Below are positions 33,353 through 44,907 of a stretch of 64,000 nt of DNA, in pieces. The stretch comes from Euptelea pleiosperma (lineage: Eukaryota; Streptophyta; Magnoliopsida; Ranunculales; Eupteleaceae): NCBI GenBank assembly GCA_035048495.1, contig CM068544.1, positions 49,873,893-49,937,892 of the forward strand. Reading direction: 5' to 3'. The stretch's first letter is position 1. Every line of letters starts with the position of its first letter. The notes under the pieces were generated by a model. That model saw only the letters and a program-made list of their open reading frames with translations, was not told the origin of the DNA and did no database searches. Both the position numbers and the translations under genes were made by a program.

Positions 33353-34800
33353 CATCTTTTTTATGTGCTTACCAAAAATAAAAAAATATTTTTTAGGGGG
33401 TCCAGAAATAAGACCATTTGGATCAGTAAAAATAGCACACGGCATCGACACCACTGACACCTTATGTTACTATGTTTAGTGTAACTTGGCGGGAAAGTAA
33501 CAGTGAGCATTGATGTGCCTGGGACCAATGCACCATGGTTTAATGCGAGAATAATACTTCTTCAAATGTAAAGTAGGATGTGTTATATTGGACAGTAATT
33601 TTTAGATGTTGGATTCGAACTTTTTTGGTACACTAATCAGTGGAGAAAATTTTGAAGCGGCGGATATTTAGAAGTAGTGATCATGTGGCCAATGATATTG
33701 CACCAGGTACACCAGGGTTAGCCTGGTGCCAGTGGCAAAGCCAGGAAGGGGTGAGGGTGGGCAATTGCCCACCCCCAACTTTAAAACTTCAGTAAGAAAT
33801 GTTTTTCTTCTCTCAAAGTACACTTTTGCCCACCCTGGAACAAAATCCTGGCTCCGCCACTACTTGGTGCAATATCATTGCCCCTACACTTAGGTGTACC
33901 TGGCACAACATCATTGGTGCATGATCGTTGCTTCTAAATTTCCGCGGCTTCAAAAATTTTCTCCTAATCAGTGGACTTGCAAGAGTATGCCAAGTGGCAT
34001 ATTTTTATGCATTCCACATTCTCAATTTACTCTATTTTTATATTCGGATATGATTCCATATTTCATGTACCTTTTGTCAAGTATTCCCACCCGAATGTGT
34101 TTTTTTTTTTTTTTTTTTTCCCTTTTTCGTCTCTAAGCGATTCTTTCACTCTCCACACCATTTCCTAAAGCCTTTTTTGGGCCTTGGTAGATGTGGCCCA
34201 TCCACTGAGACAAGTCAAAAAAAGTGGACCTTCAACCCAAATTGCAAAGAGGTATTGTTTATAATCAGCATTTGGATTGTGTACAAAACTTATATCATAG
34301 AAGTTCCATTACAAAACTTATTTTTTTGGGCCCACTGACACATGGATTTTTAGCCCTTTGGTGGATAAACAGACTAAAAATCAGCTTGATTGATGATTTC
34401 TAGCAGTTGGATTTAGTACCAAAAAATATGCTTGAAACGGCTAGAATTTTAAGGGCCACGAGAGTCCTTTGCATCCAAAGTCCTCTGTAGTACATGTATG
34501 ACAAATTTAAGGGCCCACAACTCATAATCATCAATCAAAATGACATTACCTAGGGAAAAAATCTATGATACAGAAAAGTCCCCAAAAATTGCCATGTGGC
34601 ACTCTTTCTGATCCCAAAAGCCCCATAAATGCTTGGCCTACACTTTGATGGACCTATACACCAAAAATAGGATGATTGGTGATTTCTAACTGTTTTGAGC
34701 ACTTTTCATCTTGAGCTTGGAACCAACCCATAAGCCTTTTGAAGCCCACAATGAAGAAATGTTAAATCTAATGGCTAGAAATCACTGATCAGGCTGATAT
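33335..34800. repeat. 1.45 kb dispersed repeat, copy B
   Basis: Near-colinear with 12080-13510 and without the retrotransposon. It contains the hairpin MITE 33644-33963 flanked by CTAATCAGTGG direct repeats. That MITE in turn holds an inner foldback (GGGCAATTGCCCACCC). A T-rich tract lies at about 34100-34121. Confidence 0.8.
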
Positions 34801-34913
34801 TTCGTATAGCTCCACCTAGCGATGGGCCCAACATCCATATGATTGGGCCAAAAGTAAATGAAGAAAGGTTTTGAGTTCACAATCCTAAAAAAAAATAAAA
34901 AAATAAAAAAAAA

Positions 34914-35140
34914 GTTTATTTTTTTTGTTCCCCTTACTTTATTAATGCAATTTGCATCGAACCCAATGTTTTTAAAATATTTGTATTTCACCCAAGGTCA
35001 TTATTGTTCTTTAAAAAATATTGGGATGTCCCTCGGGAGACTGGTAATGGCTGTCTATGGTCAAAGGGTGAGATGCAAATATTTTTAAAATATTGGGTGA
35101 GATGCAAATTTCATCAATAAAGTAAGGGGGTAAAACAAAA
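34914..35140. mobile_element. AT-rich foldback element
   Basis: CCCCTTACTTTATTAATGCAA and TTTTTAAAATATTTGTATTT on the left are mirrored by AAATATTTTTAAAATATTG and ATCAATAAAGTAAGGGG on the right. Confidence 0.55.
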
Positions 35141-35164
35141 AAGCCCTAAATTATATGTTTTATC

Positions 35165-35516
35165 CATGGTTTAAAAAACGGCCGTTATAGCGGATTTGGA
35201 CCTCCCCCGTTACGTTATGTACCGTTAAAATGCTTAAAAAATAACGGCAGTTATTTTCATTATTTATAACAGCCGCTATTTTCCGTTATAACGAAAATAA
35301 CAACCGTTATTTATTGGAAAATTAATTTTGTGAAAATTAATGGCAGTTATTTTCGTTATTTTCTGTTATTTTTCATTTTGAAAATTTGAATTTCAGCGCC
35401 ATTTTTCCTTTATTTTCCCATTTTTGCCCTTGAGCGTTACAATTCGTTAGAACGGCCGTTATAACGGAAAAACTCTAACACCCCCAGTCCGTTATAACGA
35501 TCCCTTTTAAACCTTG
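35165..35516. mobile_element. hAT-like MITE, family B
   Basis: Ends CATGGTTTAAAAAACGG and TTTTAAACCTTG are flanked by a perfect 8-bp duplication GTTTTATC (35157-35164 and 35517-35524). The interior has repeated ATAACGGCCGTTAT-type words. Confidence 0.88.
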
Positions 35517-35524
35517 GTTTTATC

Positions 35525-38500
35525 CATTCAAAATTAAAGTATTATACAATAATAATATAAAAGGATAAAATTAACTTTCTAATTAAATATAACACATATT
35601 ATATCATATTTAATTAATATAATAATATTATTTATATATAAAATTAAATATATTTTTGATCAGTACTGGCATCAGATCAGTACATGCCCGATCCAATAAT
35701 AAATTGGATCAGCATATAGAGATCCAGTACCAATCCGATAAGAATATAGGTGGTTTCAGACCCGAAATTATCAGATCGAAACGGATTGGATTTTTGGGTT
35801 GATCTGATCCATTGACAGCCCTACAATAATAAAAGTGAAATTTCTTCCTCTGATCTTATGTCATGTGGGGTAAGGCTAGAAGATCCCTAAATAAAAGAGT
35901 GTCAAAATTTCCAAGGAAGTGCAGCTAATTACAAAAAAGAGAGTCAAAACATTCATCATTTCAAGTGTTGAGAAGCCCTGTGGCCAGTTGTCTTCTTTGT
36001 TTAGAAGTATATATACTTAGGCAAAGACACCCTCCCAATTGCTGTCAAAAAAACATTTTCTCGGTATGAAGAAGTCAGGTAGCCCATCCTGTCACCAACA
36101 CTATTTAAAGAATTCTGTTTTGGTTTTAGACCTCTACTTATAACTTGAAGGGGGTGCATGTCGCTATCTAAAACCTAAGGTCCTCTCCAGGCTCCAGGCA
36201 TCCCATAAAATCAAGGGCGCCATCTCCTATTTTGTGGGGTTTCAAACCTCCAACCAACCAAAGAAAGACATTAATTATGTGTTCAAATGTAAACAAATTT
36301 CGACCTTTCATATAGTATCTAAATATCGCCACTAGAGACGTAACAGTTGAAAACTCCTTACTTCTGAAAGGTCTTGTGGAGAGATCCTTGAGGATTTTTG
36401 GTGGTTACCCACGAAGGTAAGGTACAATGTGACACGCGTCGTAAGATAATATGCTCTCCGTAATTTTTTTCTTTTCTTTTTTGAATTTTGTATTAGAAAA
36501 TAAAAATCACTTGGTTCAATAATTAGAATCAAAGCCCGTGACCATATGATGTTGCAATCCATACGTCTCAATCAGTGGGGTACAAGGTGTGCTTAACCCC
36601 AACGAGCCTGCTATTGCTTGACTGATGCCCCTCAATGCCATTTGTAGAACATTAGTTGTCTTGGGTCCCACAACCCTGAAAGCCTCATGTGTAAAACATT
36701 TGTTTCCTTAAAAACACTTTTAGGGTTTCTAAAATAAATTATAGAAAAATAAACCCATTATGGATCATTTCATAGGTCAAACACATTTCAATCCAATCTC
36801 CATATAAACTTAATTTATAATATAAACTAAAGAAATAATATTTATGTTCTTAATTAATTGCATTTGTTGAACTCTTAATTAGTACGAGTCCTACTTGACT
36901 AGGCACGTCGAATATACGATATCGAGACAACAATATACATTAATCGAAATATCCAAATGCGCGCACGATCGACTAATTACAAGGAGACAAGTAGTCTGAT
37001 ACAACATTGCTCTGATATCTTTTGCCTCTATTTGATTTTTGTTGATTTGACATAGGATACCAGAGAAATCTTGATTTGAATCACCGCCTTGAAATCTCGA
37101 GACTTTTTTTTTTTTTAAATGAGTTTTGAAAAGATTTATATAGTAATGAAGTTTATTTTCAATTCTGCCATCCATCTTCCCACTACAGCCAGCAGCATGT
37201 ATGGTACTTCTATGGAGCTATTATATGCAGGTATGTACCAAACCAAAGTTCTTTGTCTTTGGTGTTTATCTTATCCCTCTAGATTCTTTAAATACCCACA
37301 AGGATACTGATCTCCCCATACAAAACAAGGTACTTATATCTCCACTTTATACTTTAATTAATTTTGTTTCCATTGACACATTTGCATGTGAATGTACTTT
37401 CCCCAACTCTAGCTCACGTGACCTTTGCTACTTATAAGTCACAAGAACCCCTATAATTATCTTTAAAATTATTATTTTTACTATGTTGAAAAATGAGAAA
37501 AAAAAATAGACAAAATTTTATAATGTTCATTATAATTTAATTATAATAACTAACTTCAAGGTTTGTGGGAAAAGTAATAATTGGATATGGAAAAAAAAAA
37601 TACGACGAGGGTATTTTTTATCGAGAAATAAAAAATATTTTGCATTTTTTACGAGACAGTTGTTACATTTTTCTCATCCAAATATTTTGACATGTCACGA
37701 GAAACATTGCCAAATTTAGTAATTTATGCAATTTTTTTTTACAATTTAAAAAATGGAGTACGTCGACACAAAAACATTACAGATCAGCAATGCACTAGAT
37801 AACTTACATCATATGTTGATTATTAAAATTTTTTAATTACTTACTACATAACAATGCATCTACCAGTATGGCCATATTAGGTTTTAGCATGTACGTAATA
37901 GTGTGGTTATGCTAAAAGCGCATTCTCCGGTATGTTTTTTTTTTTTTTATCAATTAAAATTTTTTAAACATTATCAAACATGTGAAGAGAACAATCAAAT
38001 CAGAAAAAGAATCTTCTCAATCTCCCACTTGTTTGCAACTAACTAACCCTAAAAATGGTACAGTTTTTATTATTTTAAGATAATAACCATAGGTTAAAAA
38101 CATCTAAAGCTCTAGAAATTAAAATCATAAGTTACTCTAACTTGGGAATTTCTAATAAAATTGAGTGATCAAATGCAAGGTTTTTTTTTATTTTTTTTTT
38201 ATTTAAAATTTTATCCGTCTTATGATATATCCTTTGATTTTTGATTTTGTTGCCCATATAGCAATTTCACTTTGTACATTGTTTTATTTATTTATTTATT
38301 TATTTTCTCTGGACACCTGTTGAATAGCCATCAACCATGACGCTTCTAGTAGATTAGATATTGCAATAGGGTATTAAACGTGTCGACGAGTCTTCTGGCT
38401 GTGTTTGTTTATTTTGTGTGTTTTTTCTTGCTTTTTGTAATATCATCATACTGATAAGCATCAAGTCACCCTCAGTTGACAAAACAGAAAAATCAACAAT

Positions 38501-40888
38501 TCAATTTATCAAATCATGTTAGAATTTCTTAGAGAAAAACAAATTAACACAATTTTAAAAAACGAACAAACATACCAAGCACTGTATAGCTACATAAGCC
38601 AAGAGGACAAAACCGCGTTGCAGATTATTTTGGCAAATAATGGTGTTACTGCCAAAAGTCTAATTGAATCGAGAAAAAAAGCGTCCACATAAAAAAAAAA
38701 TATTTATTATAATTTTGTAATATATATGCATTATTGTTCTCTTCTATTAATTGATAATAATAAACTCTAATGAGGGCCCCCCCTAATCCAGCTGTCTTAC
38801 AAAATTAGAATGGCAAAGTATGATTGATACCAGAAGCTAGTGTATGGCATTTCTTACTTGGGAATTTTGGAGACAATGATATGATTTGATTGGAAATTCT
38901 TTGCTGATGAAGAAAAGCTTGGATTTTTAGGGCAATAAGATGGAAACCCTAATTATAAAAATAGAGATTCCGTCGAAAACCCCGAAAGTCTAAGACGATT
39001 ATTCGAAATCATAATTGTAAACCCGAGAGCATAATACATTGAAGTAACCGAAATGAGATTAAGGACAGATTTTTTGGATTAACCCTAAATCATAGAACCT
39101 AAAACCCTAGGAAGAGGAACAGTATAACTAGAGCAAGAGACAAGCGTGGGAGCAGGGTATGTGTATGGGTAGATTGTTTTGTTGTAATGATTAAGAGGCA
39201 CACATGTGAATAGGTGGGTACGTGCATGGTTTGTCCGTGTGGCATGGAGACAATGCTGGAAGCAAAGGGCAACACAGATTGACATATGATATGAGATTAC
39301 TAGAGCTAGATTTCATACCGCGATATATTTATATAGTTCTTCCATCCAGATGCTCAACTCATCAAATTCTCGTTTTGTTACTTATCTCTCCACTCTTATG
39401 TTTCACCAAAATTTAATTACTTCCCAACTTTTTATAATTCCTAGCCTCTCGAAGCATTTCTGTACAAATTTAATTAGCTTTGGATAGAGTACGTGGATGT
39501 ATCGGCAATACGGATATAAGATCTAAGCCATTATTATAGAATCACGTACTTTCCAGATTGAGCGTCCCGATGATGATCAATCTTTAGGGACAAACAACAA
39601 GTACTTATTATGATGATCCATCGATCCATATGATCTCGAGGTTGTCTTGCCCGAGACAGGCTGTTTGCTCTAAGGGCCTCACATCATCTCGAGATCGGTA
39701 TCCACGCGCTGATCCGGCCTCTAAATCATAGTACAATTGGAGCAGTTGAAATCCAAGATTTGAACCAACATTCGAGGTATGTCCGAATCGATATCGTATC
39801 AAAGGCGAACCATTTTCAAAATGAATGCTAGATTAAGGAAGCATATACATTTGTGATACATGTATTATTAGCTAGGTTACATGCATGCATGTGTCATCTG
39901 CAGGTGGGGGTGTCTGTAAATAAAAATATCGAGAAATTGGGGGTGGTGATATAGAAGAAGTGAGAAAACGGGGAGGAGGTAGAATGGCACGTGTGGGAGG
40001 GAGGGAGGGAGGGGAAGAAAGAGGACAAACGAGTGACGGCGAGTGAGGACTCACAACCCCGTGAGGAGTGTTTGGAGGCATTCACAACTAAACATCCTTT
40101 GACGCTTCCTTCGCTGCTTTCGATGGCGCCCCGATCACGAGCAGATTCCTCCGCGTTAACCCCACCCCCATGCATAACGCCACTCCCTACCTTTCAATTA
40201 CAAATATACCCCCACCGTTACTTTTTTCTTCCTTCCACCTCCCTCCCCCTCTTCTAAACTCTCTTCCTTATTCTATTTCTCCTCTCAAGTGAGTTTAAAT
40301 ATATAAAAAAAAAACATAAATAGTATTCACTTGCCCAACATTTAAGTAAGAGTACATGATATAGTAGGCTCAGAGACCTTACCTAATTTTATTTATTTTC
40401 TTTCTGTTAGTCGTGACAAGCTAAAGAAATCACGGGTTATGTACTCGAATACCGATTTTCTCGAATCCGTAGCTAGTTTCTTTCTGAAAATCGATCATAT
40501 TCGAACAAGCAAATATCAACAGTTGTCGTCGAAGAAAAATCGAACTTCTTCTTTCAGCTAATGTATAGAATGCTTAAGCTAGGATTCAAAACTAATGAAA
40601 TAATTAAAATGCTATTTATTTATTTTTAATTTTTACCATTTATCCCGAAATAATAAAAGGTAAATCTTTTTATTTTTATTTCTATCCAACTCCAAAAATT
40701 TTGAAAATTACATTACCCAATAATCCTCCACTTATGAATTTCACATTATGGATATTGCTCATAAATTTTTTTGTTGCAAGACCGGGTAGTTTGGTAATTT
40801 TGTTCCTCGAAATATTATACTTTGTTGTGAGGAAACTGAGGCACTCATGTGGGGAGCTTACAGGTGATCATATAGATTTGAGAGCTCA
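35525..40888. other. Long AT-rich intergenic stretch, no gene recognised
   Basis: Homopolymer runs and short AT repeats dominate, for example (TTTA)n near 38285-38304. The last kilobase (about 39890-40260) is purine/pyrimidine asymmetric, and overlapping open frames there give low-complexity peptides. It probably includes the upstream region of the bHLH-type gene. I see no conserved exon. Confidence 0.4.
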
Positions 40889-40978
40889 TCCCCTCTTTAA
40901 ACGGACCCGAGGCTTGGAGGGTGATAAAGAGAGAGCAAGAGAGATAGAGAGAGAGAGATAAGTGAGAGAGAGAGAGCC
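40889..40978 (+). repeat. GA-rich leader just upstream of the bHLH-type start codon
   Basis: A run of GAGAGAG words with few interruptions ends two bases before ATG 40979. GA-rich 5' leaders are common in plant transcription factor genes and can bind BPC/GAGA-binding factors; that role here is inference. Confidence 0.6.
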
Positions 40979-42391
40979 ATGGTTTCTAGGGAGAACAAGA
41001 GGGCAGCTCTGTATGAGAAGCTGCAACTACTTCGCACCGTTACTAACTCTCATGCAGTAATTCCCTAAAATTCTGAAGCTTTTGCTTTCATCTACCTATG
41101 CGTCGATATGAAAATCTTTTTATATGCAAATATTTACTTCGATATGAAAGATGTAAGGCTTAATCTTTTCTTCCTTTCATTCCTGTTTCTTTTTTGTTCT
41201 TCAAACTCTCCTGCTTTCTAACTTTGCTCTCTTCTCCTATATATTCTCTTCTCTCTTCTTTTGAAAGATAAGCGAGAAAGATATCGAAGAAAGTTTGACA
41301 TGAAATCCAAAACAATTTTTGGGTTGGTCCCAGCGATCGGGAATGGGATATATTTTCTCCAAAAACTTTGATCAAAATTATAAATTCCAGTTTCTCTGAA
41401 CCTCTTTAACCAGTTTGAAGAAATTTCCAAACAGAACCCATGTTTTTTACAACGTCTCTTCTAATTTCTAAACTAAAAAGGAAGAATAATAGAATATATG
41501 AAACTGATGGTGCAACTAGAATCTAATACACATTTTTATGTGTGTGTGTGTGTGTGTCACTGTGACAGATTAATAAAACCTCAATTATATTAGATGCATC
41601 AAAGTATATAGAAGAGTTGAAGCAAAAAGTAGAAAGACTGAATCAAGATATTGCAACGGCACACAACTCCACTAATCAAAATCCATTGCCCGTGGTATAC
41701 ATTTCAACCTCTCTTACTTTTATTTGATTTGTATGTTTTTGCTGACCAACTAAATGATGACATAATTTCTATTTCAGGAGGTCACAGTAGAAACCCTAGA
41801 TAAGGGTTTTCAAATTAATGTCTCTTCAGAGAAGAGTTGCCCAGGTTTGCTTGTCTCCATTTTGGAAGCTTTTGAGGAATTGGGGCTTAACGTGCTCGAG
41901 GCTAGTGTTTCTTGTACCGATAGTTTTCGTCTAGAAGCTGTTGGAGGAGAAGTAAGAACCCCGATACTTTTTCTCTTTCTCTCTCTGTACGTGTGTGTCT
42001 GTACATTTGTATGCATTCATACGTGTATATTTTGTGTTTGAATTCTTGTAAAGGATAGAACATTTTTGAAGCGGCGATCATGCGCCAATGATCGCGCACC
42101 AAATATACCCACGGTTAATTTTTTAAAAGTTTTTCTTTTTAAACCAAATCCTAAATCCAGCTATACGTGACGTGCGATCATTGGTCGCATGATCACCACT
42201 TCAAAAGTTGTGTCCTCGTAAATTAAGCATCGAAAACATTGTGTGCATGGCCAAAGTAGTGGGTGTTTAGTATGAAGATGCATAATGCATGAGTCACATT
42301 ATGTCAAGTATATGTGACCCTAAATGCATCCGTGAACATAAGATCTTTTTTGTTTTTGGATAGTTGAAATGCGTGCACTTGTGCGCGTGTG

Positions 42392-42422
<31 letters not shown>

Positions 42423-42558
42423 TATGTGTTCTTTGAACCAATTAAAATTTTAATTTTTGCAGAACCAAGGACAAGTTGAAAGCATAGATGCTGAAGTTGT
42501 GAAAGACGCAGTGTTGCAAGCTATCAAGAATTGGAGTGAAAGTAGTGAGCAAGAATAG
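40979..42558 (+). CDS. Small bHLH-type regulator without a basic region (SCREAM-like, At3g56220/At2g40435 group)
   Basis: Four exons, all phase 0: 40979-41056, 41569-41694, 41778-41951 and 42463-42558, giving 157 residues. Every intron is GT-AG. Residues 1-26 (MVSRENKRAALYEKLQLLRT...) form helix 1, but the Arg/Lys cluster and the H-E-R DNA contacts of true bHLH basic regions are absent. INKTSIILDASKYIEELKQK and the next leucines form the loop and helix 2. Exons 3-4 (EVTVETLDKGFQINVSSEKS..., then FEELGLNVLEASVSCTDSFR) look like the ACT-like C-terminal dimerisation fold of plant bHLH proteins. The protein most likely forms dimers and does not bind DNA on its own. The start is supported by agreement with the family N-terminus (MVSRE-KR). 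Confidence 0.9.
42064..42207. mobile_element. Hairpin MITE in the third intron of the bHLH-type gene
   Basis: Outer arms TTTTGAAGCGGCGATCATGC and GCATGATCACCACTTCAAAA, inner arms CCAATGATCGCGCACC and GTGCGATCATTGG. It belongs with the elements at 17193-17357 and 12388-12723. Confidence 0.7.
42392..42416. repeat. (TA)n microsatellite near the 3' end of intron 3
   Basis: About twelve TA units lie roughly 45 bases before the exon 4 acceptor of the bHLH-type gene. Confidence 0.85.
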
Positions 42559-43773
42559 TTGTAGAACATCTCTTTTCAATCCTTCTTTTGCTTTGGTTTT
42601 TTGTTTTGTTTTTGTTTTTGCTTTTTGTTGTAGGTTGATATATAATTAAGTACTAATCTTATATATAATTAAGTACGTTTGGATTTATGGTCAGAAATTT
42701 TAAAATCAAAGTCCAAACACGACAGACGAAACATACTAGTAAGAATCGATATTCGCAAAAATGAGAATGAATCCTAGCGCAAGCCTAATTCCTCTCAGTC
42801 ATGCCTTTGATATGATCGAGCTGACCAAGACGGCTATGTTTTCATTTTCTACAGATTGAGCTTAGTAATTAGGGGAAGATAAATAGTGAGTAAAAATGAA
42901 GATGAAGATGATCAACGGACGTGACATAGGATGATCTAACTTATTTTAGCTTTATCAATCGCTTGTTGTATATACCCCATTTCTCTTCTGCTAAGATGGA
43001 GTACTGTAGAATGAGTTTTTTTTTGGTGAGTTTGCTCGTATAAGTTAATCCATTATATGCCCTCCTTTTTATTGATATGTTAAAGACAATAGGCGAAGTA
43101 GTTTATGGGTAATCGGGTATTCACTACATTAAGCCCGTTTGTATAGAGAATTACAAGGGTCTAAAAATTAGAAATATAATCTTAATTTGATAGGAAATGA
43201 ATATTATTGATAAAACTTTGATGATTATATTGACTTACTCAAAGCTCTTATATAGAGTATTACAAGAGTCCAATAAAAAAGGGAATCTTAATCAGATAAA
43301 ATCTAATCCTAATTGATACTTATCAGCTTTGGTAAAGATACGGTCTGTACTCTAATTCTACAATCTAATAATTTTTTTTCCCTCTTTTGGTGGTTAAGCT
43401 TGGGGTCAGACAAAACCCCTACCTGAACTTAATGTGATCATGATCAAGCTCGCGTCATAATTCTTTTTTAAGTTCGTATATGTGCAACCCCACCATAAAT
43501 GACACCAAGGAGAATCCTTTGCTCCTTGGATGTCTACCACAGTCAGCACTTTTCAAGAGTACTCTCACGGGTACAGGTCTCTTGACCCTTCAATGTCACA
43601 ACCTTTCCTCCTTAATAATCATTTAATGTTGCCAAAATCACAATAAACTTACAGTTCTTAACAACTAAAAATTGGTGAATGACTTGAGATCAAACCCCTC
43701 AACCGGTGCAGTATGTCAATTACTATTAATTGATTATTGTCTCAAGTTCAGCTATTGCTTAATTTCTTGATTA
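42559..43773. other. Downstream flank of the bHLH-type gene, no gene recognised
   Basis: T-rich 3' region followed by AT-rich spacer. I see no coding exon. Confidence 0.4.
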
Positions 43774-44131
43774 GGTCGGGTTCCGATGACCAACAGTTTT
43801 GACCAACATTTTTTACCAACACTTTGGTGTACCCTCATAGAAGATTAATCAATGACTGATTTTTGGTGAAGATGTACGTTCTCTATGGTGAGGAGATCAT
43901 CCTCACAAAACAAAAATTCAAATCATTCTGGTTTAGAAGTTGAAGAGTTATGGACCGTCGATTTTTACCGTGTAACTTGAAATCTACATTTGACTGGGTT
44001 AGAAATTTCAGAATGGGCTGATTTTTTGTTGGAGTGATCTATATGGTGAGGAGATCATCCTCACCAAAAATCAGCCATTGATTCGTTTTCTATGAGGGTA
44101 CACTAAAGTGTTGGTCACTGGGTCCCGACCC
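43774..44131. mobile_element. Mutator-like hairpin MITE
   Basis: Ends GGTCGGGTTCCGATGACCAAC and GTTGGTCACTGGGTCCCGACC are inverted. TTCTTGATTA is repeated on both sides (43764-43773 and 44132-44141), in line with a 9-10 bp Mutator duplication. The GTGAGGAGATCATCCTCAC palindrome occurs in both halves. Confidence 0.82.
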
Positions 44132-44299
44132 TTCTTGATTACATATATAAGAAGAACTGATTCTTAAGAGAATCTGGAAGAGGGCTCCCTATTTTTTCTC
44201 TACATTTTAAGGAAAAGTAGTGAAAGTTATGTTAGGGTAGAGAGCCATTGGATCATAACTCCAACAGGCTCTCTACACTCCTTGGGAGTAATACTTCAC

Positions 44300-44520
44300 T
44301 GACTGCCCACAATATGAGCCACATGGCACAAATTTAGAGGACGCTAAACATATATATGGACTTTTGGCCAATCCCTAGATGATCCTACAAAGCAATAAAA
44401 TCAGCCTGATTAGTTATTTCAAACTTTTGGATCCTTCGACCTCAAATTCCCCACAGTTGAAATTGAACTATGAGAATGACTCCAATCCAAAGCTTAGAAA
44501 TCACTAATCAGGCTGGTTTT
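44300..44520. mobile_element. Family A MITE (right end lost)
   Basis: ATGAGCCACATGGCACAAAT, then AAAATCAGCCTGATTAGTTA, then the mirrored TCACTAATCAGGCTGGTTTT, where the family similarity stops. Confidence 0.65.
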
Positions 44521-44874
44521 TGAAAAAGAGGGATCCAGTTGGATTTTAGGGAGTCTATTGGAGGTGTGTTTTTTCCCTCTACGGGCTCTATATTCTAAAG
44601 AAAAATCAGCAGTAGGGAGGCTGTTGGAGATGATCTTAAGTAATAAGAATTGTAGATGGATAGTAAGACAGAAATAACTTTTCATAGGAGAATTATTAGA
44701 ACCTAGTAATAGATCTTATGGTGATGGAGCATTCCCAAGAAACATGGAAATGATCCTGAGCTGGAATTAATATAGAATTATCCTAATCTCACGTGGAAAA
44801 TGTATTATATAATTTCAACCTAGAAGAGGATCTGGTGGTGGTTAAGGTGTGGGATTATAATAAAAAAAAGGGGG

Positions 44875-44875
<1 letters not shown>

Positions 44876-44906
<31 letters not shown>
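44876..44906 (+). repeat. Uninterrupted run of 31 G
   Basis: The run is preceded by GGGGGC and an A run. Such tracts form G-quadruplexes and are hard to sequence, so the true length is uncertain. Confidence 0.9.

Positions 44907-44907
<1 letters not shown>

Noticed and set aside
39872..40257. Three overlapping frames upstream of the bHLH-type gene
   Set aside because: Low-complexity Pro/Ser/Thr or Gly/Glu peptides from a purine-biased stretch. No splice or family support.
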